The position numbers were made by a program, and so were the translations under genes. A stretch of 64,000 bases of DNA from contig JAKULF010000015.1 of NCBI GenBank assembly GCA_022661535.1, forward strand, positions 1-64,000, read 5' to 3'. Numbering within the stretch: position 1 is the first letter of the stretch; each line of letters begins with the position of its first letter. The notes under the pieces are model-generated. The model saw only the letters and a list, made by a program, of their open reading frames with translations, had not been told where the DNA came from and ran no database searches. Below, piece by piece: positions 34,260-46,128 of this stretch. The DNA is from Eutypa lata. Its lineage: Eukaryota; Ascomycota; Sordariomycetes; Xylariales; Diatrypaceae.

Positions 34260-36410
34260 TTATAAGCCACTCTCCTTCCAGTATTCACGCAACCTATCTC
34301 TTGATAGCTCGTATGTGTATAATTGCGACGACGTACCTATGATGATCTTGTCCCCAAGGATGCAAGCCGAAGTTGGCGAATAGTTTGACGGGAGGATGAG
34401 AGCCTTTTTGTCATCAAGCGTGATCCACCACTGGCCTCCACAATCTTGGAGCCTCCATGGGCTCCAAGTTGGAGGTAGCGACTCTCCATTGAGAGATAGC
34501 GCTCCGTGATGGGACATGATGTAATCTTCCCCCTGAGGCGGAAACCAAATATTATACAGGGACCACTCAACCTTAATAATTAGCTTTTCTTTCTCCGTTT
34601 CTATATCCCAAATCCGTACCGTCTTGTCGTGCGAGCAAGAGATGACACGCTGGGAATCGCTCGTCACAAGGACATTGGCAACACAAGAAGTATGGCCTAT
34701 GAGGTTGCCTTTTTTATGCCAGTTCTTCTCTTCACGGTTCCACACCACGAGATTTCTATCAATACCTCCGGTAACAAGGTACTCGCCTCCAGGGCTGAAA
34801 GCTACACACGTAACATAAGAGCTTCCGTGCGCCGACTCTAGCACCTGAATTGGTTCTGCAACCTCCGAACCTCCAATCTTCCAGACCCGGACAGTGTGAT
34901 CGTCTGATGCAGACGCGATAAAATCTTCATTGTAGCTCCAAGCAAGGCCTTGGACCAAGTCCGTGTGACCATTGAACCTGTGCAGACGCTTTCCTGATGC
35001 GAAATCGTAGATACGTACACTACCGTCGTAAAAGCTACAGACGAAGTACTTCCACGTAGGCGAGAAGGCAATCGATGTCATCGATTTTGCACCCTTGAGT
35101 TCTATCTTGCGTTGCATCGCTTGATTGCTCTCTACGTCCCACAGAAATAAGCCGTCCGAGTATTGGGCAGCTATTGTACGGCCATCTGGGCTGAGTGTCA
35201 TGCCAGAGACACCACCTCTTCCCGGCAGTGGATCAACGAGATCCTGGTTCGTTGCCTCGGTGGCTGCGTACCATAAATGAACACCGTTGTCGGTGGACGC
35301 AGACGCTAGATATGAACCGTTAGGCGCAAAGGCGATGGATCGGATATCGCTGGATTGGGAGAGTATGGTCTGACACTTGGCCCCGGTCTTGGTGTCCCAA
35401 ACGTGTATAGTAACATCAGTTGCAGCGACGAGCCGGGATCCGCTAGAGTCGGGTGAGAAGGCAATAGAATTTATAACTCCACTTTCGGGCTCTAAGGTGT
35501 ACAATGGCCGATCAGAGTCTTCACTTGTGCCGCCAATATCTCCGTTCTTCAGGATATTGTGATCGTCCCTGTTCACATTCCAGATGACAACATTCCCATC
35601 GTCAGCCCCTGAAGCAAGGAGTTTACCATCCTTTGAGAAAGCAACGGCCTTGATTATTTGGTTGTTATGGCAATCGCAAGTCCGCAGTAGCGCGCCAGTT
35701 CTTATATCCCACATGTGGATCTTACCATCAGTAGAGCCGGTAGCTAGGAGCTTGCCGTCAGGGGAGAACGTGATGGTTTGTAGATTATCACCATACCCCA
35801 CTTTCGGCACACAATTCCATTTCTTAAAGCCCATATCTGGCTCAGCCTCCCATAACAATACTCTCGCCGAACATGTAGCTGCTAGTTTCGTTCCATCTGG
35901 TGAGAAACATAATGAATAAGGCGTACTATCCTGGTCTTCCAGGTGTGCGATCTTACGTCCTGTAGACGCCATCCACATTGTGATGGAGTCATCATCCGAC
36001 GCGGCAGCTATAATCCCTTGTGATGAGAAAGCGACGGAGTGTATCCATCCTCGCCTTACTTCGACTCTATGCTGCGTGGTACCCATCTCGGCATCCCAGA
36101 TACGTACTCCAGAGTCATCCGAACCGGATGCAATGTATCGACCATCGGGTGAGAAGGCGATGCTGCGAACCCAGTCTCGGTGTCCCTTGAGATTAGCGAA
36201 GTTAATTGTCAAGTTTTGACTCATCAGGGGTGGTACTGTTACCCAGGGAAGGGCTTTCGCTATCCAGGACTTTCGAATGCTACTGTCCATTGGACAGAAC
36301 AAGATGGTGTTAGACACGGCAGCTTCATTACATCCACCTATCGATTGGTGCAGGCGAAGGAAAAGATGTATATCTCGAATAACCACGTGAATTGCCCTCA
36401 ACGTTGTGTG
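34260..36410 (-). CDS. WD40-repeat C-terminal part of an NWD-type NLR-like gene
   Basis: About 716 codons on the minus strand with at least 12 recognisable WD40 units of about 40 residues. Examples are GHRDWVRSIAFSPDGRYIAS, SDDSGVRIWD, ASDDHTVRVWKIG and SCSHDKTVRIWDIETE. They should fold into one or two beta-propellers that sense a ligand. The units are diverged from one another, unlike the near-identical, fast-evolving repeats of HET-E/HET-D. Before the propeller, SNTILFCPMDSSIRKSW matches the linker that usually joins NACHT and WD40 in this family, so this is the C-terminal part of the gene that starts at 39,493. No good start codon lies at its beginning; a splice acceptor (GTAG, intron end at 36,411) fits better. 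The intron to the NACHT part would be about 249 nt (36,411-36,659), long for this window. Confidence 0.75.
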   Translation of the reverse strand, partial: HTTLRAIHVVIRDIHLFLRLHQSIGGCNEAAVSNTILFCPMDSSIRKSWIAKALPWVTVPPLMSQNLTINFANLKGHRDWVRSIAFSPDGRYIASGSDDSGVRIWDAEMGTTQHRVEVRRGWIHSVAFSSQGIIAAASDDDSITMWMASTGRKIAHLEDQDSTPYSLCFSPDGTKLAATCSARVLLWEAEPDMGFKKWNCVPKVGYGDNLQTITFSPDGKLLATGSTDGKIHMWDIRTGALLRTCDCHNNQIIKAVAFSKDGKLLASGADDGNVVIWNVNRDDHNILKNGDIGGTSEDSDRPLYTLEPESGVINSIAFSPDSSGSRLVAATDVTIHVWDTKTGAKCQTILSQSSDIRSIAFAPNGSYLASASTDNGVHLWYAATEATNQDLVDPLPGRGGVSGMTLSPDGRTIAAQYSDGLFLWDVESNQAMQRKIELKGAKSMTSIAFSPTWKYFVCSFYDGSVRIYDFASGKRLHRFNGHTDLVQGLAWSYNEDFIASASDDHTVRVWKIGGSEVAEPIQVLESAHGSSYVTCVAFSPGGEYLVTGGIDRNLVVWNREEKNWHKKGNLIGHTSCVANVLVTSDSQRVISCSHDKTVRIWDIETEKEKLIIKVEWSLYNIWFPPQGEDYIMSHHGALSLNGESLPPTWSPWRLQDCGGQWWITLDDKKALILPSNYSPTSACILGDKIIIGTSSQLYTYELSRDRLREYWKESGL

Positions 36411-36794
36411 CTACGGCATTTAAAACCCAGGGTTAGTATCAGGACTTCTGTATCAACCAGCGCTCGGACAACACTAATCGCGTAAACTGATGCCACGATC
36501 ATTTAACCACAGTGCGGATGAACAGCCACTCAGCAACGAAAGAATAGTTACCAGGCGACACTATCGCCCCATGTGAGTTGAATATACCTCGAGACAGTTT
36601 ATACGGTCGTTACTGCCACCATATGAGATGGAGAATTAAGAATATTTGGGGGATCTCACCCTCTTTTGAAGGCATAGGTCAACCTTTTGCAAATTCGCTG
36701 CTGCTATTGTGAGCTGCTCCTCTCTAATTAAGACTTCCACCCACTGAAGAAAGTGGCCTTCAACGAAACGTTGAACTTTGCTCCAAATCATAGA

Positions 36795-39493
36795 CTATAG
36801 AAATTTATCCCTCAGATTGCTGTGGCCAAGATATTTTGATAACTTAAATAAGTGCGTTATCCAGTGAAGTGTTGCATAGTTCCCGGTCGCTGGAGTGTTT
36901 CTATGGCCGACTGGGGCGAGCATTGAGCCGTTATCTTGCTCTTTTCGGCCGTTCTTCCCCCCCAGGCTAATGATAAGATACTCCAGGCAGCGACGAGCTA
37001 ATAATACGTGAGTATTCAAGATGTCAATATGCAATATTACGTGTGTCCGGACGTAGCCTCTGGCCGACTGATGTTGGAATGATACGATACTGTCATGAAC
37101 TCGTATAAAAGGTGAACATTTTTGAAGGATAATTCTCAAGTTTACCCTTGGTCCAAGTTGTACTAGATGATTCAACTCGTCGATATGCAGTGGTCGTTCC
37201 GCAACAGCCATAATCTGAAGAACCTTGTTACAGAACTTTGCGTCCTTGGGTATTTTCTGAATCTGAATCCTCATGTGGGCGTATAGATCGGTCAGATTCT
37301 TGATGCTCTCAAGCCCTCCGAGAAATTCCTCCACGTGCCACACGTCTTCGGCTCGTAGGGCTGTACACACAATGTCAACCCAAATATAATCTCCACAACA
37401 GAGCTTCCTGATGGTTTCTACGACGGATGTCCTGAGCTCATCATCGTAAAACTTGTCGCAGGCAATCTGAGCCACTTTGTCATGGATGTAGTTATCTATA
37501 GTGGCCCCCACACCGCTAGCATCTGTGTGCAAGTCCAAGTGCTCAGTTTCCAGCCCCTCGAAGGCCTTCTTCATCCTGGATGAGTTGTTGCTCGACACAA
37601 GCCACCTGACCTTTTTCGAGGACTCCATCGAAAAGGTGATCAAACTTAGAAAATCCGCAACTCCGAATTGTTCTTCGTCACAAAAGCTCTCATCGAGTGC
37701 ATCAACGACAAAATAAGTGTTGGAAAAAGATTTGTCATTAATCATATCGTAAAACACAGTTGACAATGCCAAGAAGTCATTCGGGTCGTCAAAATACTTC
37801 CTCCCTGTGATCTTGCGTTTTTCTTCCAAATAACGTGACAATGACGGCTGGTTGACAAGGAGAAGCCAGATCAGATTTTTAAGGGCTGCTGCTACATTGT
37901 CACACTCCGGGCGGCGATAGTCAAAGAAAAAGAAAGAAAGACTGGGTTGTTCTTGTTGTTGATGTTCTGAAAGTAGCCGTACTATGTTGGTGAGAAGAAG
38001 GGTCTTGCCTTGGCCAGCATCGCTCGTGATCCAAAAGATTTTGTTGTAAGGATTTTCCCAATCCAGGAATTCTCTATATTGTTCCATATGATGAAGCAAA
38101 GGATAGACCTTGTGAATTTCCTGGCTTCCGTCGTTTCGCAGATTTGGTAGGCCCAGCCGGGGGTCCGTAACGTGTAGGTCATTCAGTAAGCCCTTGGTTT
38201 GCTCTGACAGCAACCCGGTCTCGCGTTCCGGCTTCATGTTGTATTCACGGGCGTCCATTAATAATTTCTGAAGTGGTGCACTTGTCTGATGCCCGTTGAA
38301 TAATGACAAAGCCTTTTCGGCATCCGTAATTGTTTCCAATACTGAAATTCGAGAGTGTGATCTGACCGTGAGGTTCAATTCAATATCTCCAGAGTAAGAG
38401 CATACCAGTTGCATTAGGAAGAATAATATAGCGATGTAAAGGTCGACAATCTTGTTAGAAAGCGCGCTGTGGAGGCTTGGACCCCTTTCAATATGAATGT
38501 CCTTGTCTCCCAATAAACTGGGTAACATGCTGTACCACTGCATTCGGGATATAATATATATGAGTCCCTCGCAGTCAGACCTGTTTGAGCCATTAGAATG
38601 TAAAAGAATCTATCGCGATATTGTCAGCAGAGTGTTATATAAGTTTGACCTAAAGATCCTCATACCTTTGAACTGTAGCACGCGGCAACCCAAGCCAGTA
38701 CGGCTTCGGGGGGAGTATTTCTGACTGCTTGTCGAAGAATCTGACGAAGGGATTTGTCGTGCTGATTGCTCATAGGTTCGTGGATGGCTTCCAAACTATT
38801 ACTCTTGGTGGCAACGCAGTCCCATTCAGCCGGCAATTTTCCTTCAGGCGTCAACTGATCCTTATTATCATCACTTATAACATCCCCGTTATCATCTTTC
38901 ACAACATCAACCCGGTCATGAAGCCATGCATCAAGGAGCGATTTCATCTGGACTTCCCTAACCGAAGGATGCGTTTGATCAATTATGTTTTCAAACCCAG
39001 CAACATACGACGTTTCTACTGGCTTTCTCCTATTCGAAGCTGTTATGTCCAAGTCGAGAGACAAAATTGTCTCATATTCATTTACCAGCCTCTGGTGGCG
39101 TCTGCGGTTGGTTGTATAAGCTTTGTCCCACAGGCTCTTAGATACTGTTGAAAATGGGAACACGCTCAATGAGAAATTGTTGGTGGCTGCTGCCACCTTT
39201 ACCGAGGAAATAGAAGACGTTTGTGGATTTTCCAAGAATGGATCTGGAACTTCGTTCGCATCTTCGGACATTCGAAGCTCTGGTTCTTCCAATACATGTT
39301 CTTTTGACTTATAGTCTAGGTCTGACTCTGTTACCGTCGTGGTATTTCTTGACAACGTTGCCGGGAGGCTGTCGTCAACAGTTTGAACTGCACGGCTCGT
39401 CATAGATGAGATATGCTCAGTCCTACCTTCTAACCTTGAAGGATCTGTAGTCGATGGCGGGTGGCTGGGTTTTTTATTAGATGCCGTTTGCAT
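36795..39493 (-). CDS. NACHT_N-NACHT part of an NWD-type NLR-like gene, premature stop
   Basis: Two exons on the minus strand (39,493-38,666 and 38,609-36,795; 56-nt intron). The N-terminal third has a disordered leader and then a NACHT_N-type domain (LWDKAY, LVNEYETILSL, PPEAVLAWVAACY, YIISRMQWYSMLP). The NACHT NTPase follows, with Walker A DAGQGKT at 473-479 and Walker B VVDALDE at 577-583. NACHT/WD40 proteins are STAND switch ATPases used in fungal non-self recognition and regulated cell death. The frame ends at TAG 36,795-36,797, yet the same frame continues with the family's usual linker (WSKVQRFVEGHFLQWVEVL) to about 36,660. The stop therefore splits NACHT from WD40. A single CAG to TAG change would explain it. 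As it stands the product would be an NTPase without its sensor. Confidence 0.75.
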
Positions 39494-41320
39494 GCTTTTC
39501 TTGCTGAGGAAGCAATATCGAATCGATAGCTAATTAATGAGTCCAGCAGACCCTAGTTCTCATTATGAGAACTTGAATATGAAATGAGAAAAGAGTTTAT
39601 TAGAAAGAGCGATAGGAAGTAGTAAGAATATTGACCCAGGTCAAGCACAGTCTTTAGGACGTCATGTTGGGGCTGGTCATACGGAAAAATAAAACATTCC
39701 TAGAACCCAAGCATTGCAGCTAATTAATTACCTGTGGAATGTTTATGTAAGCGAAAATAGGTTATACCACCCCCCGCGGTATATCATAACGAGGTAACTC
39801 GAGTGCCTTTTAGTAAAAATTCGCTGGTATACTGGGACATTGTTCAACCTACGCTTCTGGGGAGGGGATGTAGGGTAATATGCCTTCAGTAGCTTACTTG
39901 TCAACATATTATCCACTGCCGCTACCTTGGACAGATACATTCATTTGATTTAGTGCGGCCAGAAGTTACTCTCATGTACTAATACCTCAACCCGAACAAG
40001 GGTGGGTGGTCCAGTTACACAGGCTCGGCAACTCGGGGAAACTTGTACGAGCTTCATTAGCTCGTGTATCAGCCATGAAATGGCTATTACATATTCACCA
40101 CGATGGTTATTTAGAGCCGAATTAGTAGCTGTAGACATTCCGGAGCGGCTAGACGATACGAGAGAGCAATGCCTATGTAAGTTTAGCTTCCCAACTCGAT
40201 GCTACAAACCGAAATGCCCAAACAAAGCATTATGGTGTGTCACGGGATTTATCAACTCCGTGCCGCGAAAGGCTGCTAAATGCACTTTGGTAATGTATAT
40301 CTTAGATAACACTTAGTTGGAGTTGACCTGAATGAGTACTCTCTCAAAGTGAAGCGCTGGTTTTGTGATGTGCAAGCATTTATCTAGGCCCATTGGTTAA
40401 TGCTCCCGCCGTAAATGAAACCACATTCCACCATGTTACGATGCTACTGTTAGCTACTAGTTATCTAGGTGGTTGGTTCTAGGTGGTTGGTTAACGCGTT
40501 ATCTGACTGCAGTGGTTCGTTACCTAGACGTCAAATAGGGGCTGAGGGACTGGGGGTAGCCCTACACAGATCTATACAAACTGCTAGTCTCAGTAGCCAA
40601 ATTGGCATTATCAACATTTACAAGGTTCGCTGCGTTAATGTAGGTTATGGAACGCGATATAGAAGAATCTGGACTTCTACAGATTGCTGCAATGAGTGTG
40701 AATCCGGCATTAACTACAGTCTGATAATCTACATGCTGTATGCATATTCCTGTGCATCGGTTGAGCTGCGTCACGTAAACATAGTATGAAACAACATGTG
40801 TATGTATGGTGCAAAACAATGCACCAAGTCACATAGAGAAAAAATGAAAATAATTTGGCGAGTTGAAACAGTGACTATATACACATGTGCTTGTATGTAT
40901 GGAGGTTGGGGGGGAGGTTGTTGCCAATTTAAATGATACATCAAAATGCGTAAATTCGAATAATTATTGCTTATTCCATAACAATTAATAATTATCTAAT
41001 AATCAAGAACATAAGAAATTATTATTCTAATTTTATTAGGCCATCGAGGCGGACTAGAGTTCTGTTGACTATCACGATTTTATTATTTTAGCTTAGGCTA
41101 GGGATTGAAGAATAGCTTCAAATTTTCGTGGTAGTAAAATCACTACTTCTTCGCTACATTTCCTGCGTACTCCACTTTACTGAAATGCATTGCAATGAAA
41201 GATTGCATTGGTGATATTATATTAAAGCAGTACAGTGTGCTCTTTTGAACCCCAGGAAATGCACAAAAGGTGAGTTTGTCAGAGCCTTTAGACTAGATGT
41301 AGTGAGACACTATGAATAGT
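39494..41320. other. Intergenic spacer, no supported gene
   Basis: About 1.8 kb. Frames of up to about 100 codons near 40,000-40,800 overlap each other on both strands and show no family motif. 40,930-41,090 is A+T-rich. Confidence 0.5.
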
Positions 41321-41321
41321 G

Positions 41322-41566
41322 AGGCATACTGGATGCTTCTAGTCCCACGAAGTGTCTTAGTAGAATATGGCGTTGCGATATCTCTTTATGTACTAGCAAC
41401 CTCCCAGCATTCGAACAGCGTGGCGTCAATTCAAGGCTGAATGTTATGTCGGAGGACAAAAGGGAGATAATACATCAGTTCTCGGACTTTCTCGACAGAA
41501 TTGGCTGCTTTCCAATCTATCGTCCCTTATCAGTCTACATTACCAAGCATCAGACCAGGTAAGTGA
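41322..41566 (+). other. Possible exon of an unknown gene
   Basis: One frame is open for about 80 codons. The stretch from ATG 41,444 reads MSEDKREIIHQFSDFLDRIG and onward to KHQTR, where GTAAGT (41,562) forms a good splice donor. Composition looks protein-like and the donor is strong. I see neither the next exon nor a known family, so this may be a fragment. Confidence 0.2.
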
Positions 41567-42374
41567 CGCGAAATTGTACTAAACAACCATCCGCAATTGT
41601 AAGCTTCTATGTGGTGTACTTCTTTCTTCTGCTTGGTGGTATGGTGATGTGTAATTAGGTAGTGGGAGAAAATAGCAGGGTGTGGAGGAGCAGGTTGTAT
41701 TTAGAGGAAGGGTATAGATATATTACCTAGGTACTTACAGGCGTGCATATATACCAGGTACATATGTAGGTAGGATGGTAGATCTACAGGTTGTCAGGTT
41801 AGCAAGTCAAGTCGTCTGTGAGGTTAGGATGGTAGGTAGGGTAAGCAGATAGGAATGTATGTACGGACATAATCGGCTCACTTGAAAAATTTACTTTGAC
41901 CCAAGTCTACATTATCAGGCAGTATGTTACATATTTATATCTAGTAACCCATTAGATAAATACATGATGCGATACTGCCTAGATAGAGCCCCAAGCTAGA
42001 ACCAACACTTGAACCCGATACATCAAGTCTGTGAGTGAGTGACTCGACGTATGTGCGTTATGTCCGAGGCATTGTCCACCATGCTGGCAGAGTACAGACA
42101 ATGTCTTGCGTGGAATAGAACAAGAATAGGTGTTTCAACATGACGTAATCTTAAGTTTGAAGCTGATCCCTATCAACTGTCGTTGTAGATCACTCTTGGC
42201 GCTTTCTTTCTCCGAAGTGTTACAGACTCAAAGGGAGACGAGCACGTAGATTCCAAACACTAGGGAATAGTAAAGCTATCAAGTTGGAGAACACAAGGGA
42301 AGGTGGGCCGTAGCGGCTCTAGGTTATTATCTACATACAAGTGGAGTATGGATCTTTGTGAAAGTGATCCTTTA
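41567..42374. other. Intergenic spacer, no gene seen
   Basis: Contains many TAGGTA/ATGTAGGTAGG words (41,725-41,870). No coding signal. Confidence 0.55.
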
Positions 42375-42380
42375 TGATGC

Positions 42381-42450
42381 CTGGTAGGCAAGAGAGCAGA
42401 AGTCATGTATGCTTTGATCGACGTCCGGCGGCGGCGCAAAGATTTTCATA
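42381..42450 (+). repeat. Dispersed 70-bp repeat, copy 1
   Basis: Contains GGTAGGCAAGAGAGCAGAAG, then TTTGATCGACGTCCGGCGGC and GGCGCAAAG. Two further copies lie at about 49,331-49,402 and 49,598-49,655 in the same orientation. The surrounding sequence differs between copies. Confidence 0.75.
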
Positions 42451-43296
42451 AATTAAGCCGTGCGCAGTTGGCGTAGACGCATTGCCGCTGGAAAGAAATT
42501 GTTAGACAGGAAAGAAAGTCATAAATAGCGACTAAATACGAACCTTGCCTTGTATAATCCTTAGTTTGCTTCAGAGCTGGTATTAGCGCTTTACGAGCAT
42601 AAAGCGGGAATCTTAAGTCTATGCCACGGATATGAGCCTAGTCTAGGTAAACGATACACTCGCTCAGATCGTCTGCGAAGGGCGTTGCTAGGAGAGGAGC
42701 GTTGTAAGCGACGTCGGTATAAACATCGGCATCAGCAGCTGCATGTTGGAGCTAGTCTGCACGTGCTTTCTCTCGAATGGTAATCCTGTGTCTAGCTTGT
42801 GTAAAGTCGTATCTGCTCACGGCACATCATCTCGCATAATCGGATAATTGCCAACCTCTACGGCCATCAACTCGTAGGCTTCTAAAGACAGCATCGTATC
42901 TCATAGGTATTGCTGCTAACAGGGCGTAAACGGTAGCAAAGCGATAGGGCTTCTTCTTTCCATGGCAACTATGGTAGAGCAGGTCTCGTTGCATGGGTGT
43001 CTTGCCGTCGAGCGCGGTGAAGTAATTGACCGGCGCTGATATCCTTATAGTGCTCGTTAGCTCTTGTGTTGCCGTTCGTGAGTGCATCTGGCACTAGGAG
43101 GCGACGCTCCTGCAGTAGACGTAGTAGGATATGTCTCTGATCGCTATTCACTTCCTACTAATGGCCCATCTGACTATCGAAATTTCCTCTTCTGGTAGCT
43201 CGTTGTACGCCGAACCCGTGCACGGGAAGTCGCCTAGCACCCACAAGTCACCACTAGTACCTCTGTGGAGTCGATCGTACTGGTTCGTACTATACA
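42451..43296. other. Decayed DNA of unknown origin
   Basis: Short frames on the minus strand (42,827-43,151) include TALDGKTPMQRDLLYHSC, which faintly recalls the end of a Copia-type integrase (W-K-T-P-x-E). No further pol motifs are seen, so I do not call an element. Confidence 0.3.
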
Positions 43297-43797
43297 ATGG
43301 CAATGAATCGCAACGAACTACTACATGTCTGTGGCGATACGATCGTGCTAGTCGACGCCCATCTGATGTGTGATCTGAGCGTACATGCGATTGACAGCAA
43401 GGCCACGGCGCACGACACAGTCATCAACGCAAAAACCCATAATCCTGGCAGCAGTCCCGTCATCGTAACGAATATGAAACAGTCGATGCAGAGATTAGGG
43501 GCAGTGTCCATATCAGGGTACAGTTCCATCGTGCCTAGAGGGCTCGGTATGAGCTTCGTCACGAATGTACCTAATCTGTCATTGATGTATCTAGAGGCTC
43601 TAGGCATCGAAGTCGATGCACATAGACACCACGGGGGTATGCTTCTACCTCATGATCCGATAATCAGTCTGGTTGTCTTCAACGGCGGATGGTACGACAA
43701 GGAGTTCGACGACAAGTGCCATTGCCTGTACACGTTAGGCACATGTAACAATATCAACTGGGCCAGTGATCAGAATTGCCTTTACCAAAGTGAATAA
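43297..43797 (+). other. Orphan 166-codon frame
   Basis: The longest frame in the decayed 42-51 kb region (about 500 bp), rich in His and Cys (HRHHGGMLLPHDP, DDKCHCLYTLGTC). No family recognised, no obvious introns, and a 105-codon frame lies on the opposite strand. It may be chance in low-stop sequence, a relic or a short lineage-specific gene. Confidence 0.2.
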
Positions 43798-43969
43798 CAG
43801 CACAGAGGCGTGCATCGCCGCATAACACATAAACACGTCACTATCGCCGGACTTTGTAAGTATACACAACGGGTTCAACTTGAACCAGGGGTGTCTAGCC
43901 GGGTGCCTAGCTACCAACGGTGCCCTTGATCTTGTCACAGGTCGACGTTTGTTAATAGGTGATTACTGC

Positions 43970-46128
43970 GGTCCGAGTTGGTTAATGAAGTCTTTATCAT
44001 TTTCCTCGGTTGGGTGAGCGTCAGCTGGCAGAGAGATAGCAGCTCCTTGTTTAGGGTCGCCAGCTAGGATACCGATCAGTGTGTCAGGTTCTGTAGCTCG
44101 GACGGCCTCGTTATGAATGACAATATCCGCATAGTACATATTCTGATGGTGGATCTTGTAGTATGCATAGGATGTGCCGACAAGAATATCCGCGCCGGGA
44201 ATAACCTCGCCAAGGTATCGCTCGATTCACTCGTTGTACTTCTTACTGTTTCCTGTGCTCGCTGTGACCTTCCTGGCCAGTCAACTGCATCTCGTAGATG
44301 GCGGGAAATATGGATGCGCTTCTAAGGGGTTGGATGATGCGCGAGTGGTGCGGCTAGATGCCATGGCTCGATGGGTTGTCTGCGGGTTTACGGATCTCCT
44401 CACGGTACTGGGTCGTTTCCATGTAATTCAGAACCTTGTCAGAATCGTCGAAGTCTATTTCATACGGTTAGTCTATTTTCTGGATAAGCTGTCTCGCTTT
44501 CCCAAGATGCCATAATATCAAGACATTGGTTCAGGTGAAGCAACCCTACATGAAGGTGGCAGGGCCGGTAAGTCACCGCCCGGGACGCCAACACTGGCCT
44601 TGTATCCGAAGCTCGCGCGATTCAATTGCATTATTGGTTTCTTTTGATCCTCGTAACGGAGTTCATCTTTCCCCCACAGAGCGAGCAAGAGCTCCATGTT
44701 AATGCTAGTGTGAGGGCTGTTCAATGAAGTGTCACTGGTGTTGGCATAGCTGAATGGTAAGCAAAGGAGTCTGCCAGCCTGGCCAGTTTGTAGTAGACAA
44801 TGGTATCGAACACAGTAAACGCATCAGTCAACCGATGCATATTCTCACTAGTAGGTAAGTCGAAAGGATCTCCGTCGCGGCCCAAACTTGGCAATTGACT
44901 GGCCGGTCGGTGGAGTTGCGGCTGAGTATTCCAAAGTATGATCTGGTCTAGCATTCCTGAGGAATGTCGGATACGGGGTAATGTATGATACGAGTAGTCG
45001 CTTAGATCAATCCTTGGGTCACTGGATGTCGTGGAATCTACACCTTGGGCGAAATAAGATGAAGAGGCTAGCCATGCCAACAGAGGTGTCAATGACCACA
45101 GCGGAGCAAGTAATATCCCAGCCCACAGTTATCGATTTTCAGCGTCGCCAAGGTGGCATTTTGGTAATAATCCACGTAGCTCTTCACTCTTTCCTTGTGA
45201 TCCGCACTCGAGCCTGCCCTGTCATCGGTTTCCGTCCTGGGCACAAAACAGTCCGAGCTCATCTTCCAAACCTGACCCATGCTCTTCAGTATCGGGGCAG
45301 ATGTCTCCCAAAACCTCGAGACAATGTCTCAAATGATCATTGGTAGCGTCGGTGCTGTGCGTATATAGCCGGTTGGCATAATGTATTGATCTCATCAGGA
45401 CTCTGGCGGGACGGGATTGTGCTTGTGATACTCGGGTGAATAGGTCGAATAGTCTCCAAGATCTGATGGTTCATATGGTAAGTAGCATGCTCTGGCGCTG
45501 TCTAGACGATATTGTTGCCGTACTGTGGTGTAGAAACCGACCTTGTCATCATAGGTTGGTAGTGGAGTAGCTCCGCCATCTACCTCTCGGATCCATGTAT
45601 GGATTCGGCTCCAACTAGAGCTCCCTTTTGCTGTGCTCTCACCGTCGAGTGGCATTGCTCGCGTGTGTTGCGGAATGTAATGTTATGTAGGTTGGAAGCG
45701 CTCGATCCAGCCTTTCTACCTAGCACTTCGTCAATTTTCTCCCAGAAGAGATCTGCTAATAGCCCCTTTGTAATGTGCTTGTATGCCCTTGAAACAACAG
45801 TCCGGGTAGCTGTGGTATCATTGTAAATGGTGGGCTCTCCGTAAGAAACCCACTCCGCGTACGCAGGCATGGCTTTTCCCACTACAGCGATGCCCTGCCT
45901 CCGACCCTCTGGGCTTCCCTGCTGCTTCAGAGGCCTACTCGGCAAGCTCGACTCAAGTACCGGTACCACCCCGTTGTCTATTCCCTTGGGCGTCGCACGG
46001 TCCGGAACCGTACAAAGTTTGTTGATTGTGGTAGACTTTAGTTGGGATCTGAGGAGACGCGTCATTGTCGTTCTCATCAGCTGTGCGTTTGCTGTTGACG
46101 AAGATGATTGCTCTGCTAGGCTTGACAT
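43970..46128 (-). pseudogene. Superfamily 1 helicase (DNA2/NAM7-like) relic
   Basis: The clearest part is the minus strand of 43,970-44,230. It reads GADILVGTSYAYYK, then ADIVIHNEAVRATEPDTLI, ILAGDPKQGAAISLPADAHP and ENDKDFINQL. This matches motif II (DEAxRATEPD, here mutated to NEAVRATEPD) and motif III (GDPKQL) of UPF1/DNA2/NAM7-like helicases. A degenerate P-loop (SVGVPGGDLPAL, about 44,580-44,600) lies upstream in the transcription direction. Further upstream, coding-like minus-strand pieces (YNDTTATRTVVSRAYKH, 45,395-46,128) may be its N-terminus. Frame changes and stops separate all pieces, and the motif II aspartate is lost, so it is inactive. The assignment of the upstream pieces to this gene is inference. 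Confidence 0.45.

Noticed and set aside
34624..36219. Several plus-strand frames of 60-110 codons
   Set aside because: They lie antisense within the WD40 coding region and share its codon periodicity as shadows, with no motifs of their own.
40002..40316. 104-codon plus-strand frame
   Set aside because: Starts without ATG context, overlaps an antisense frame, and shows no motif or introns.
42827..43151. Copia-type retrotransposon pol fragment on the minus strand
   Set aside because: Only a short W/D-K-T-P-like match. No integrase core, reverse transcriptase YVDD or LTRs seen nearby.
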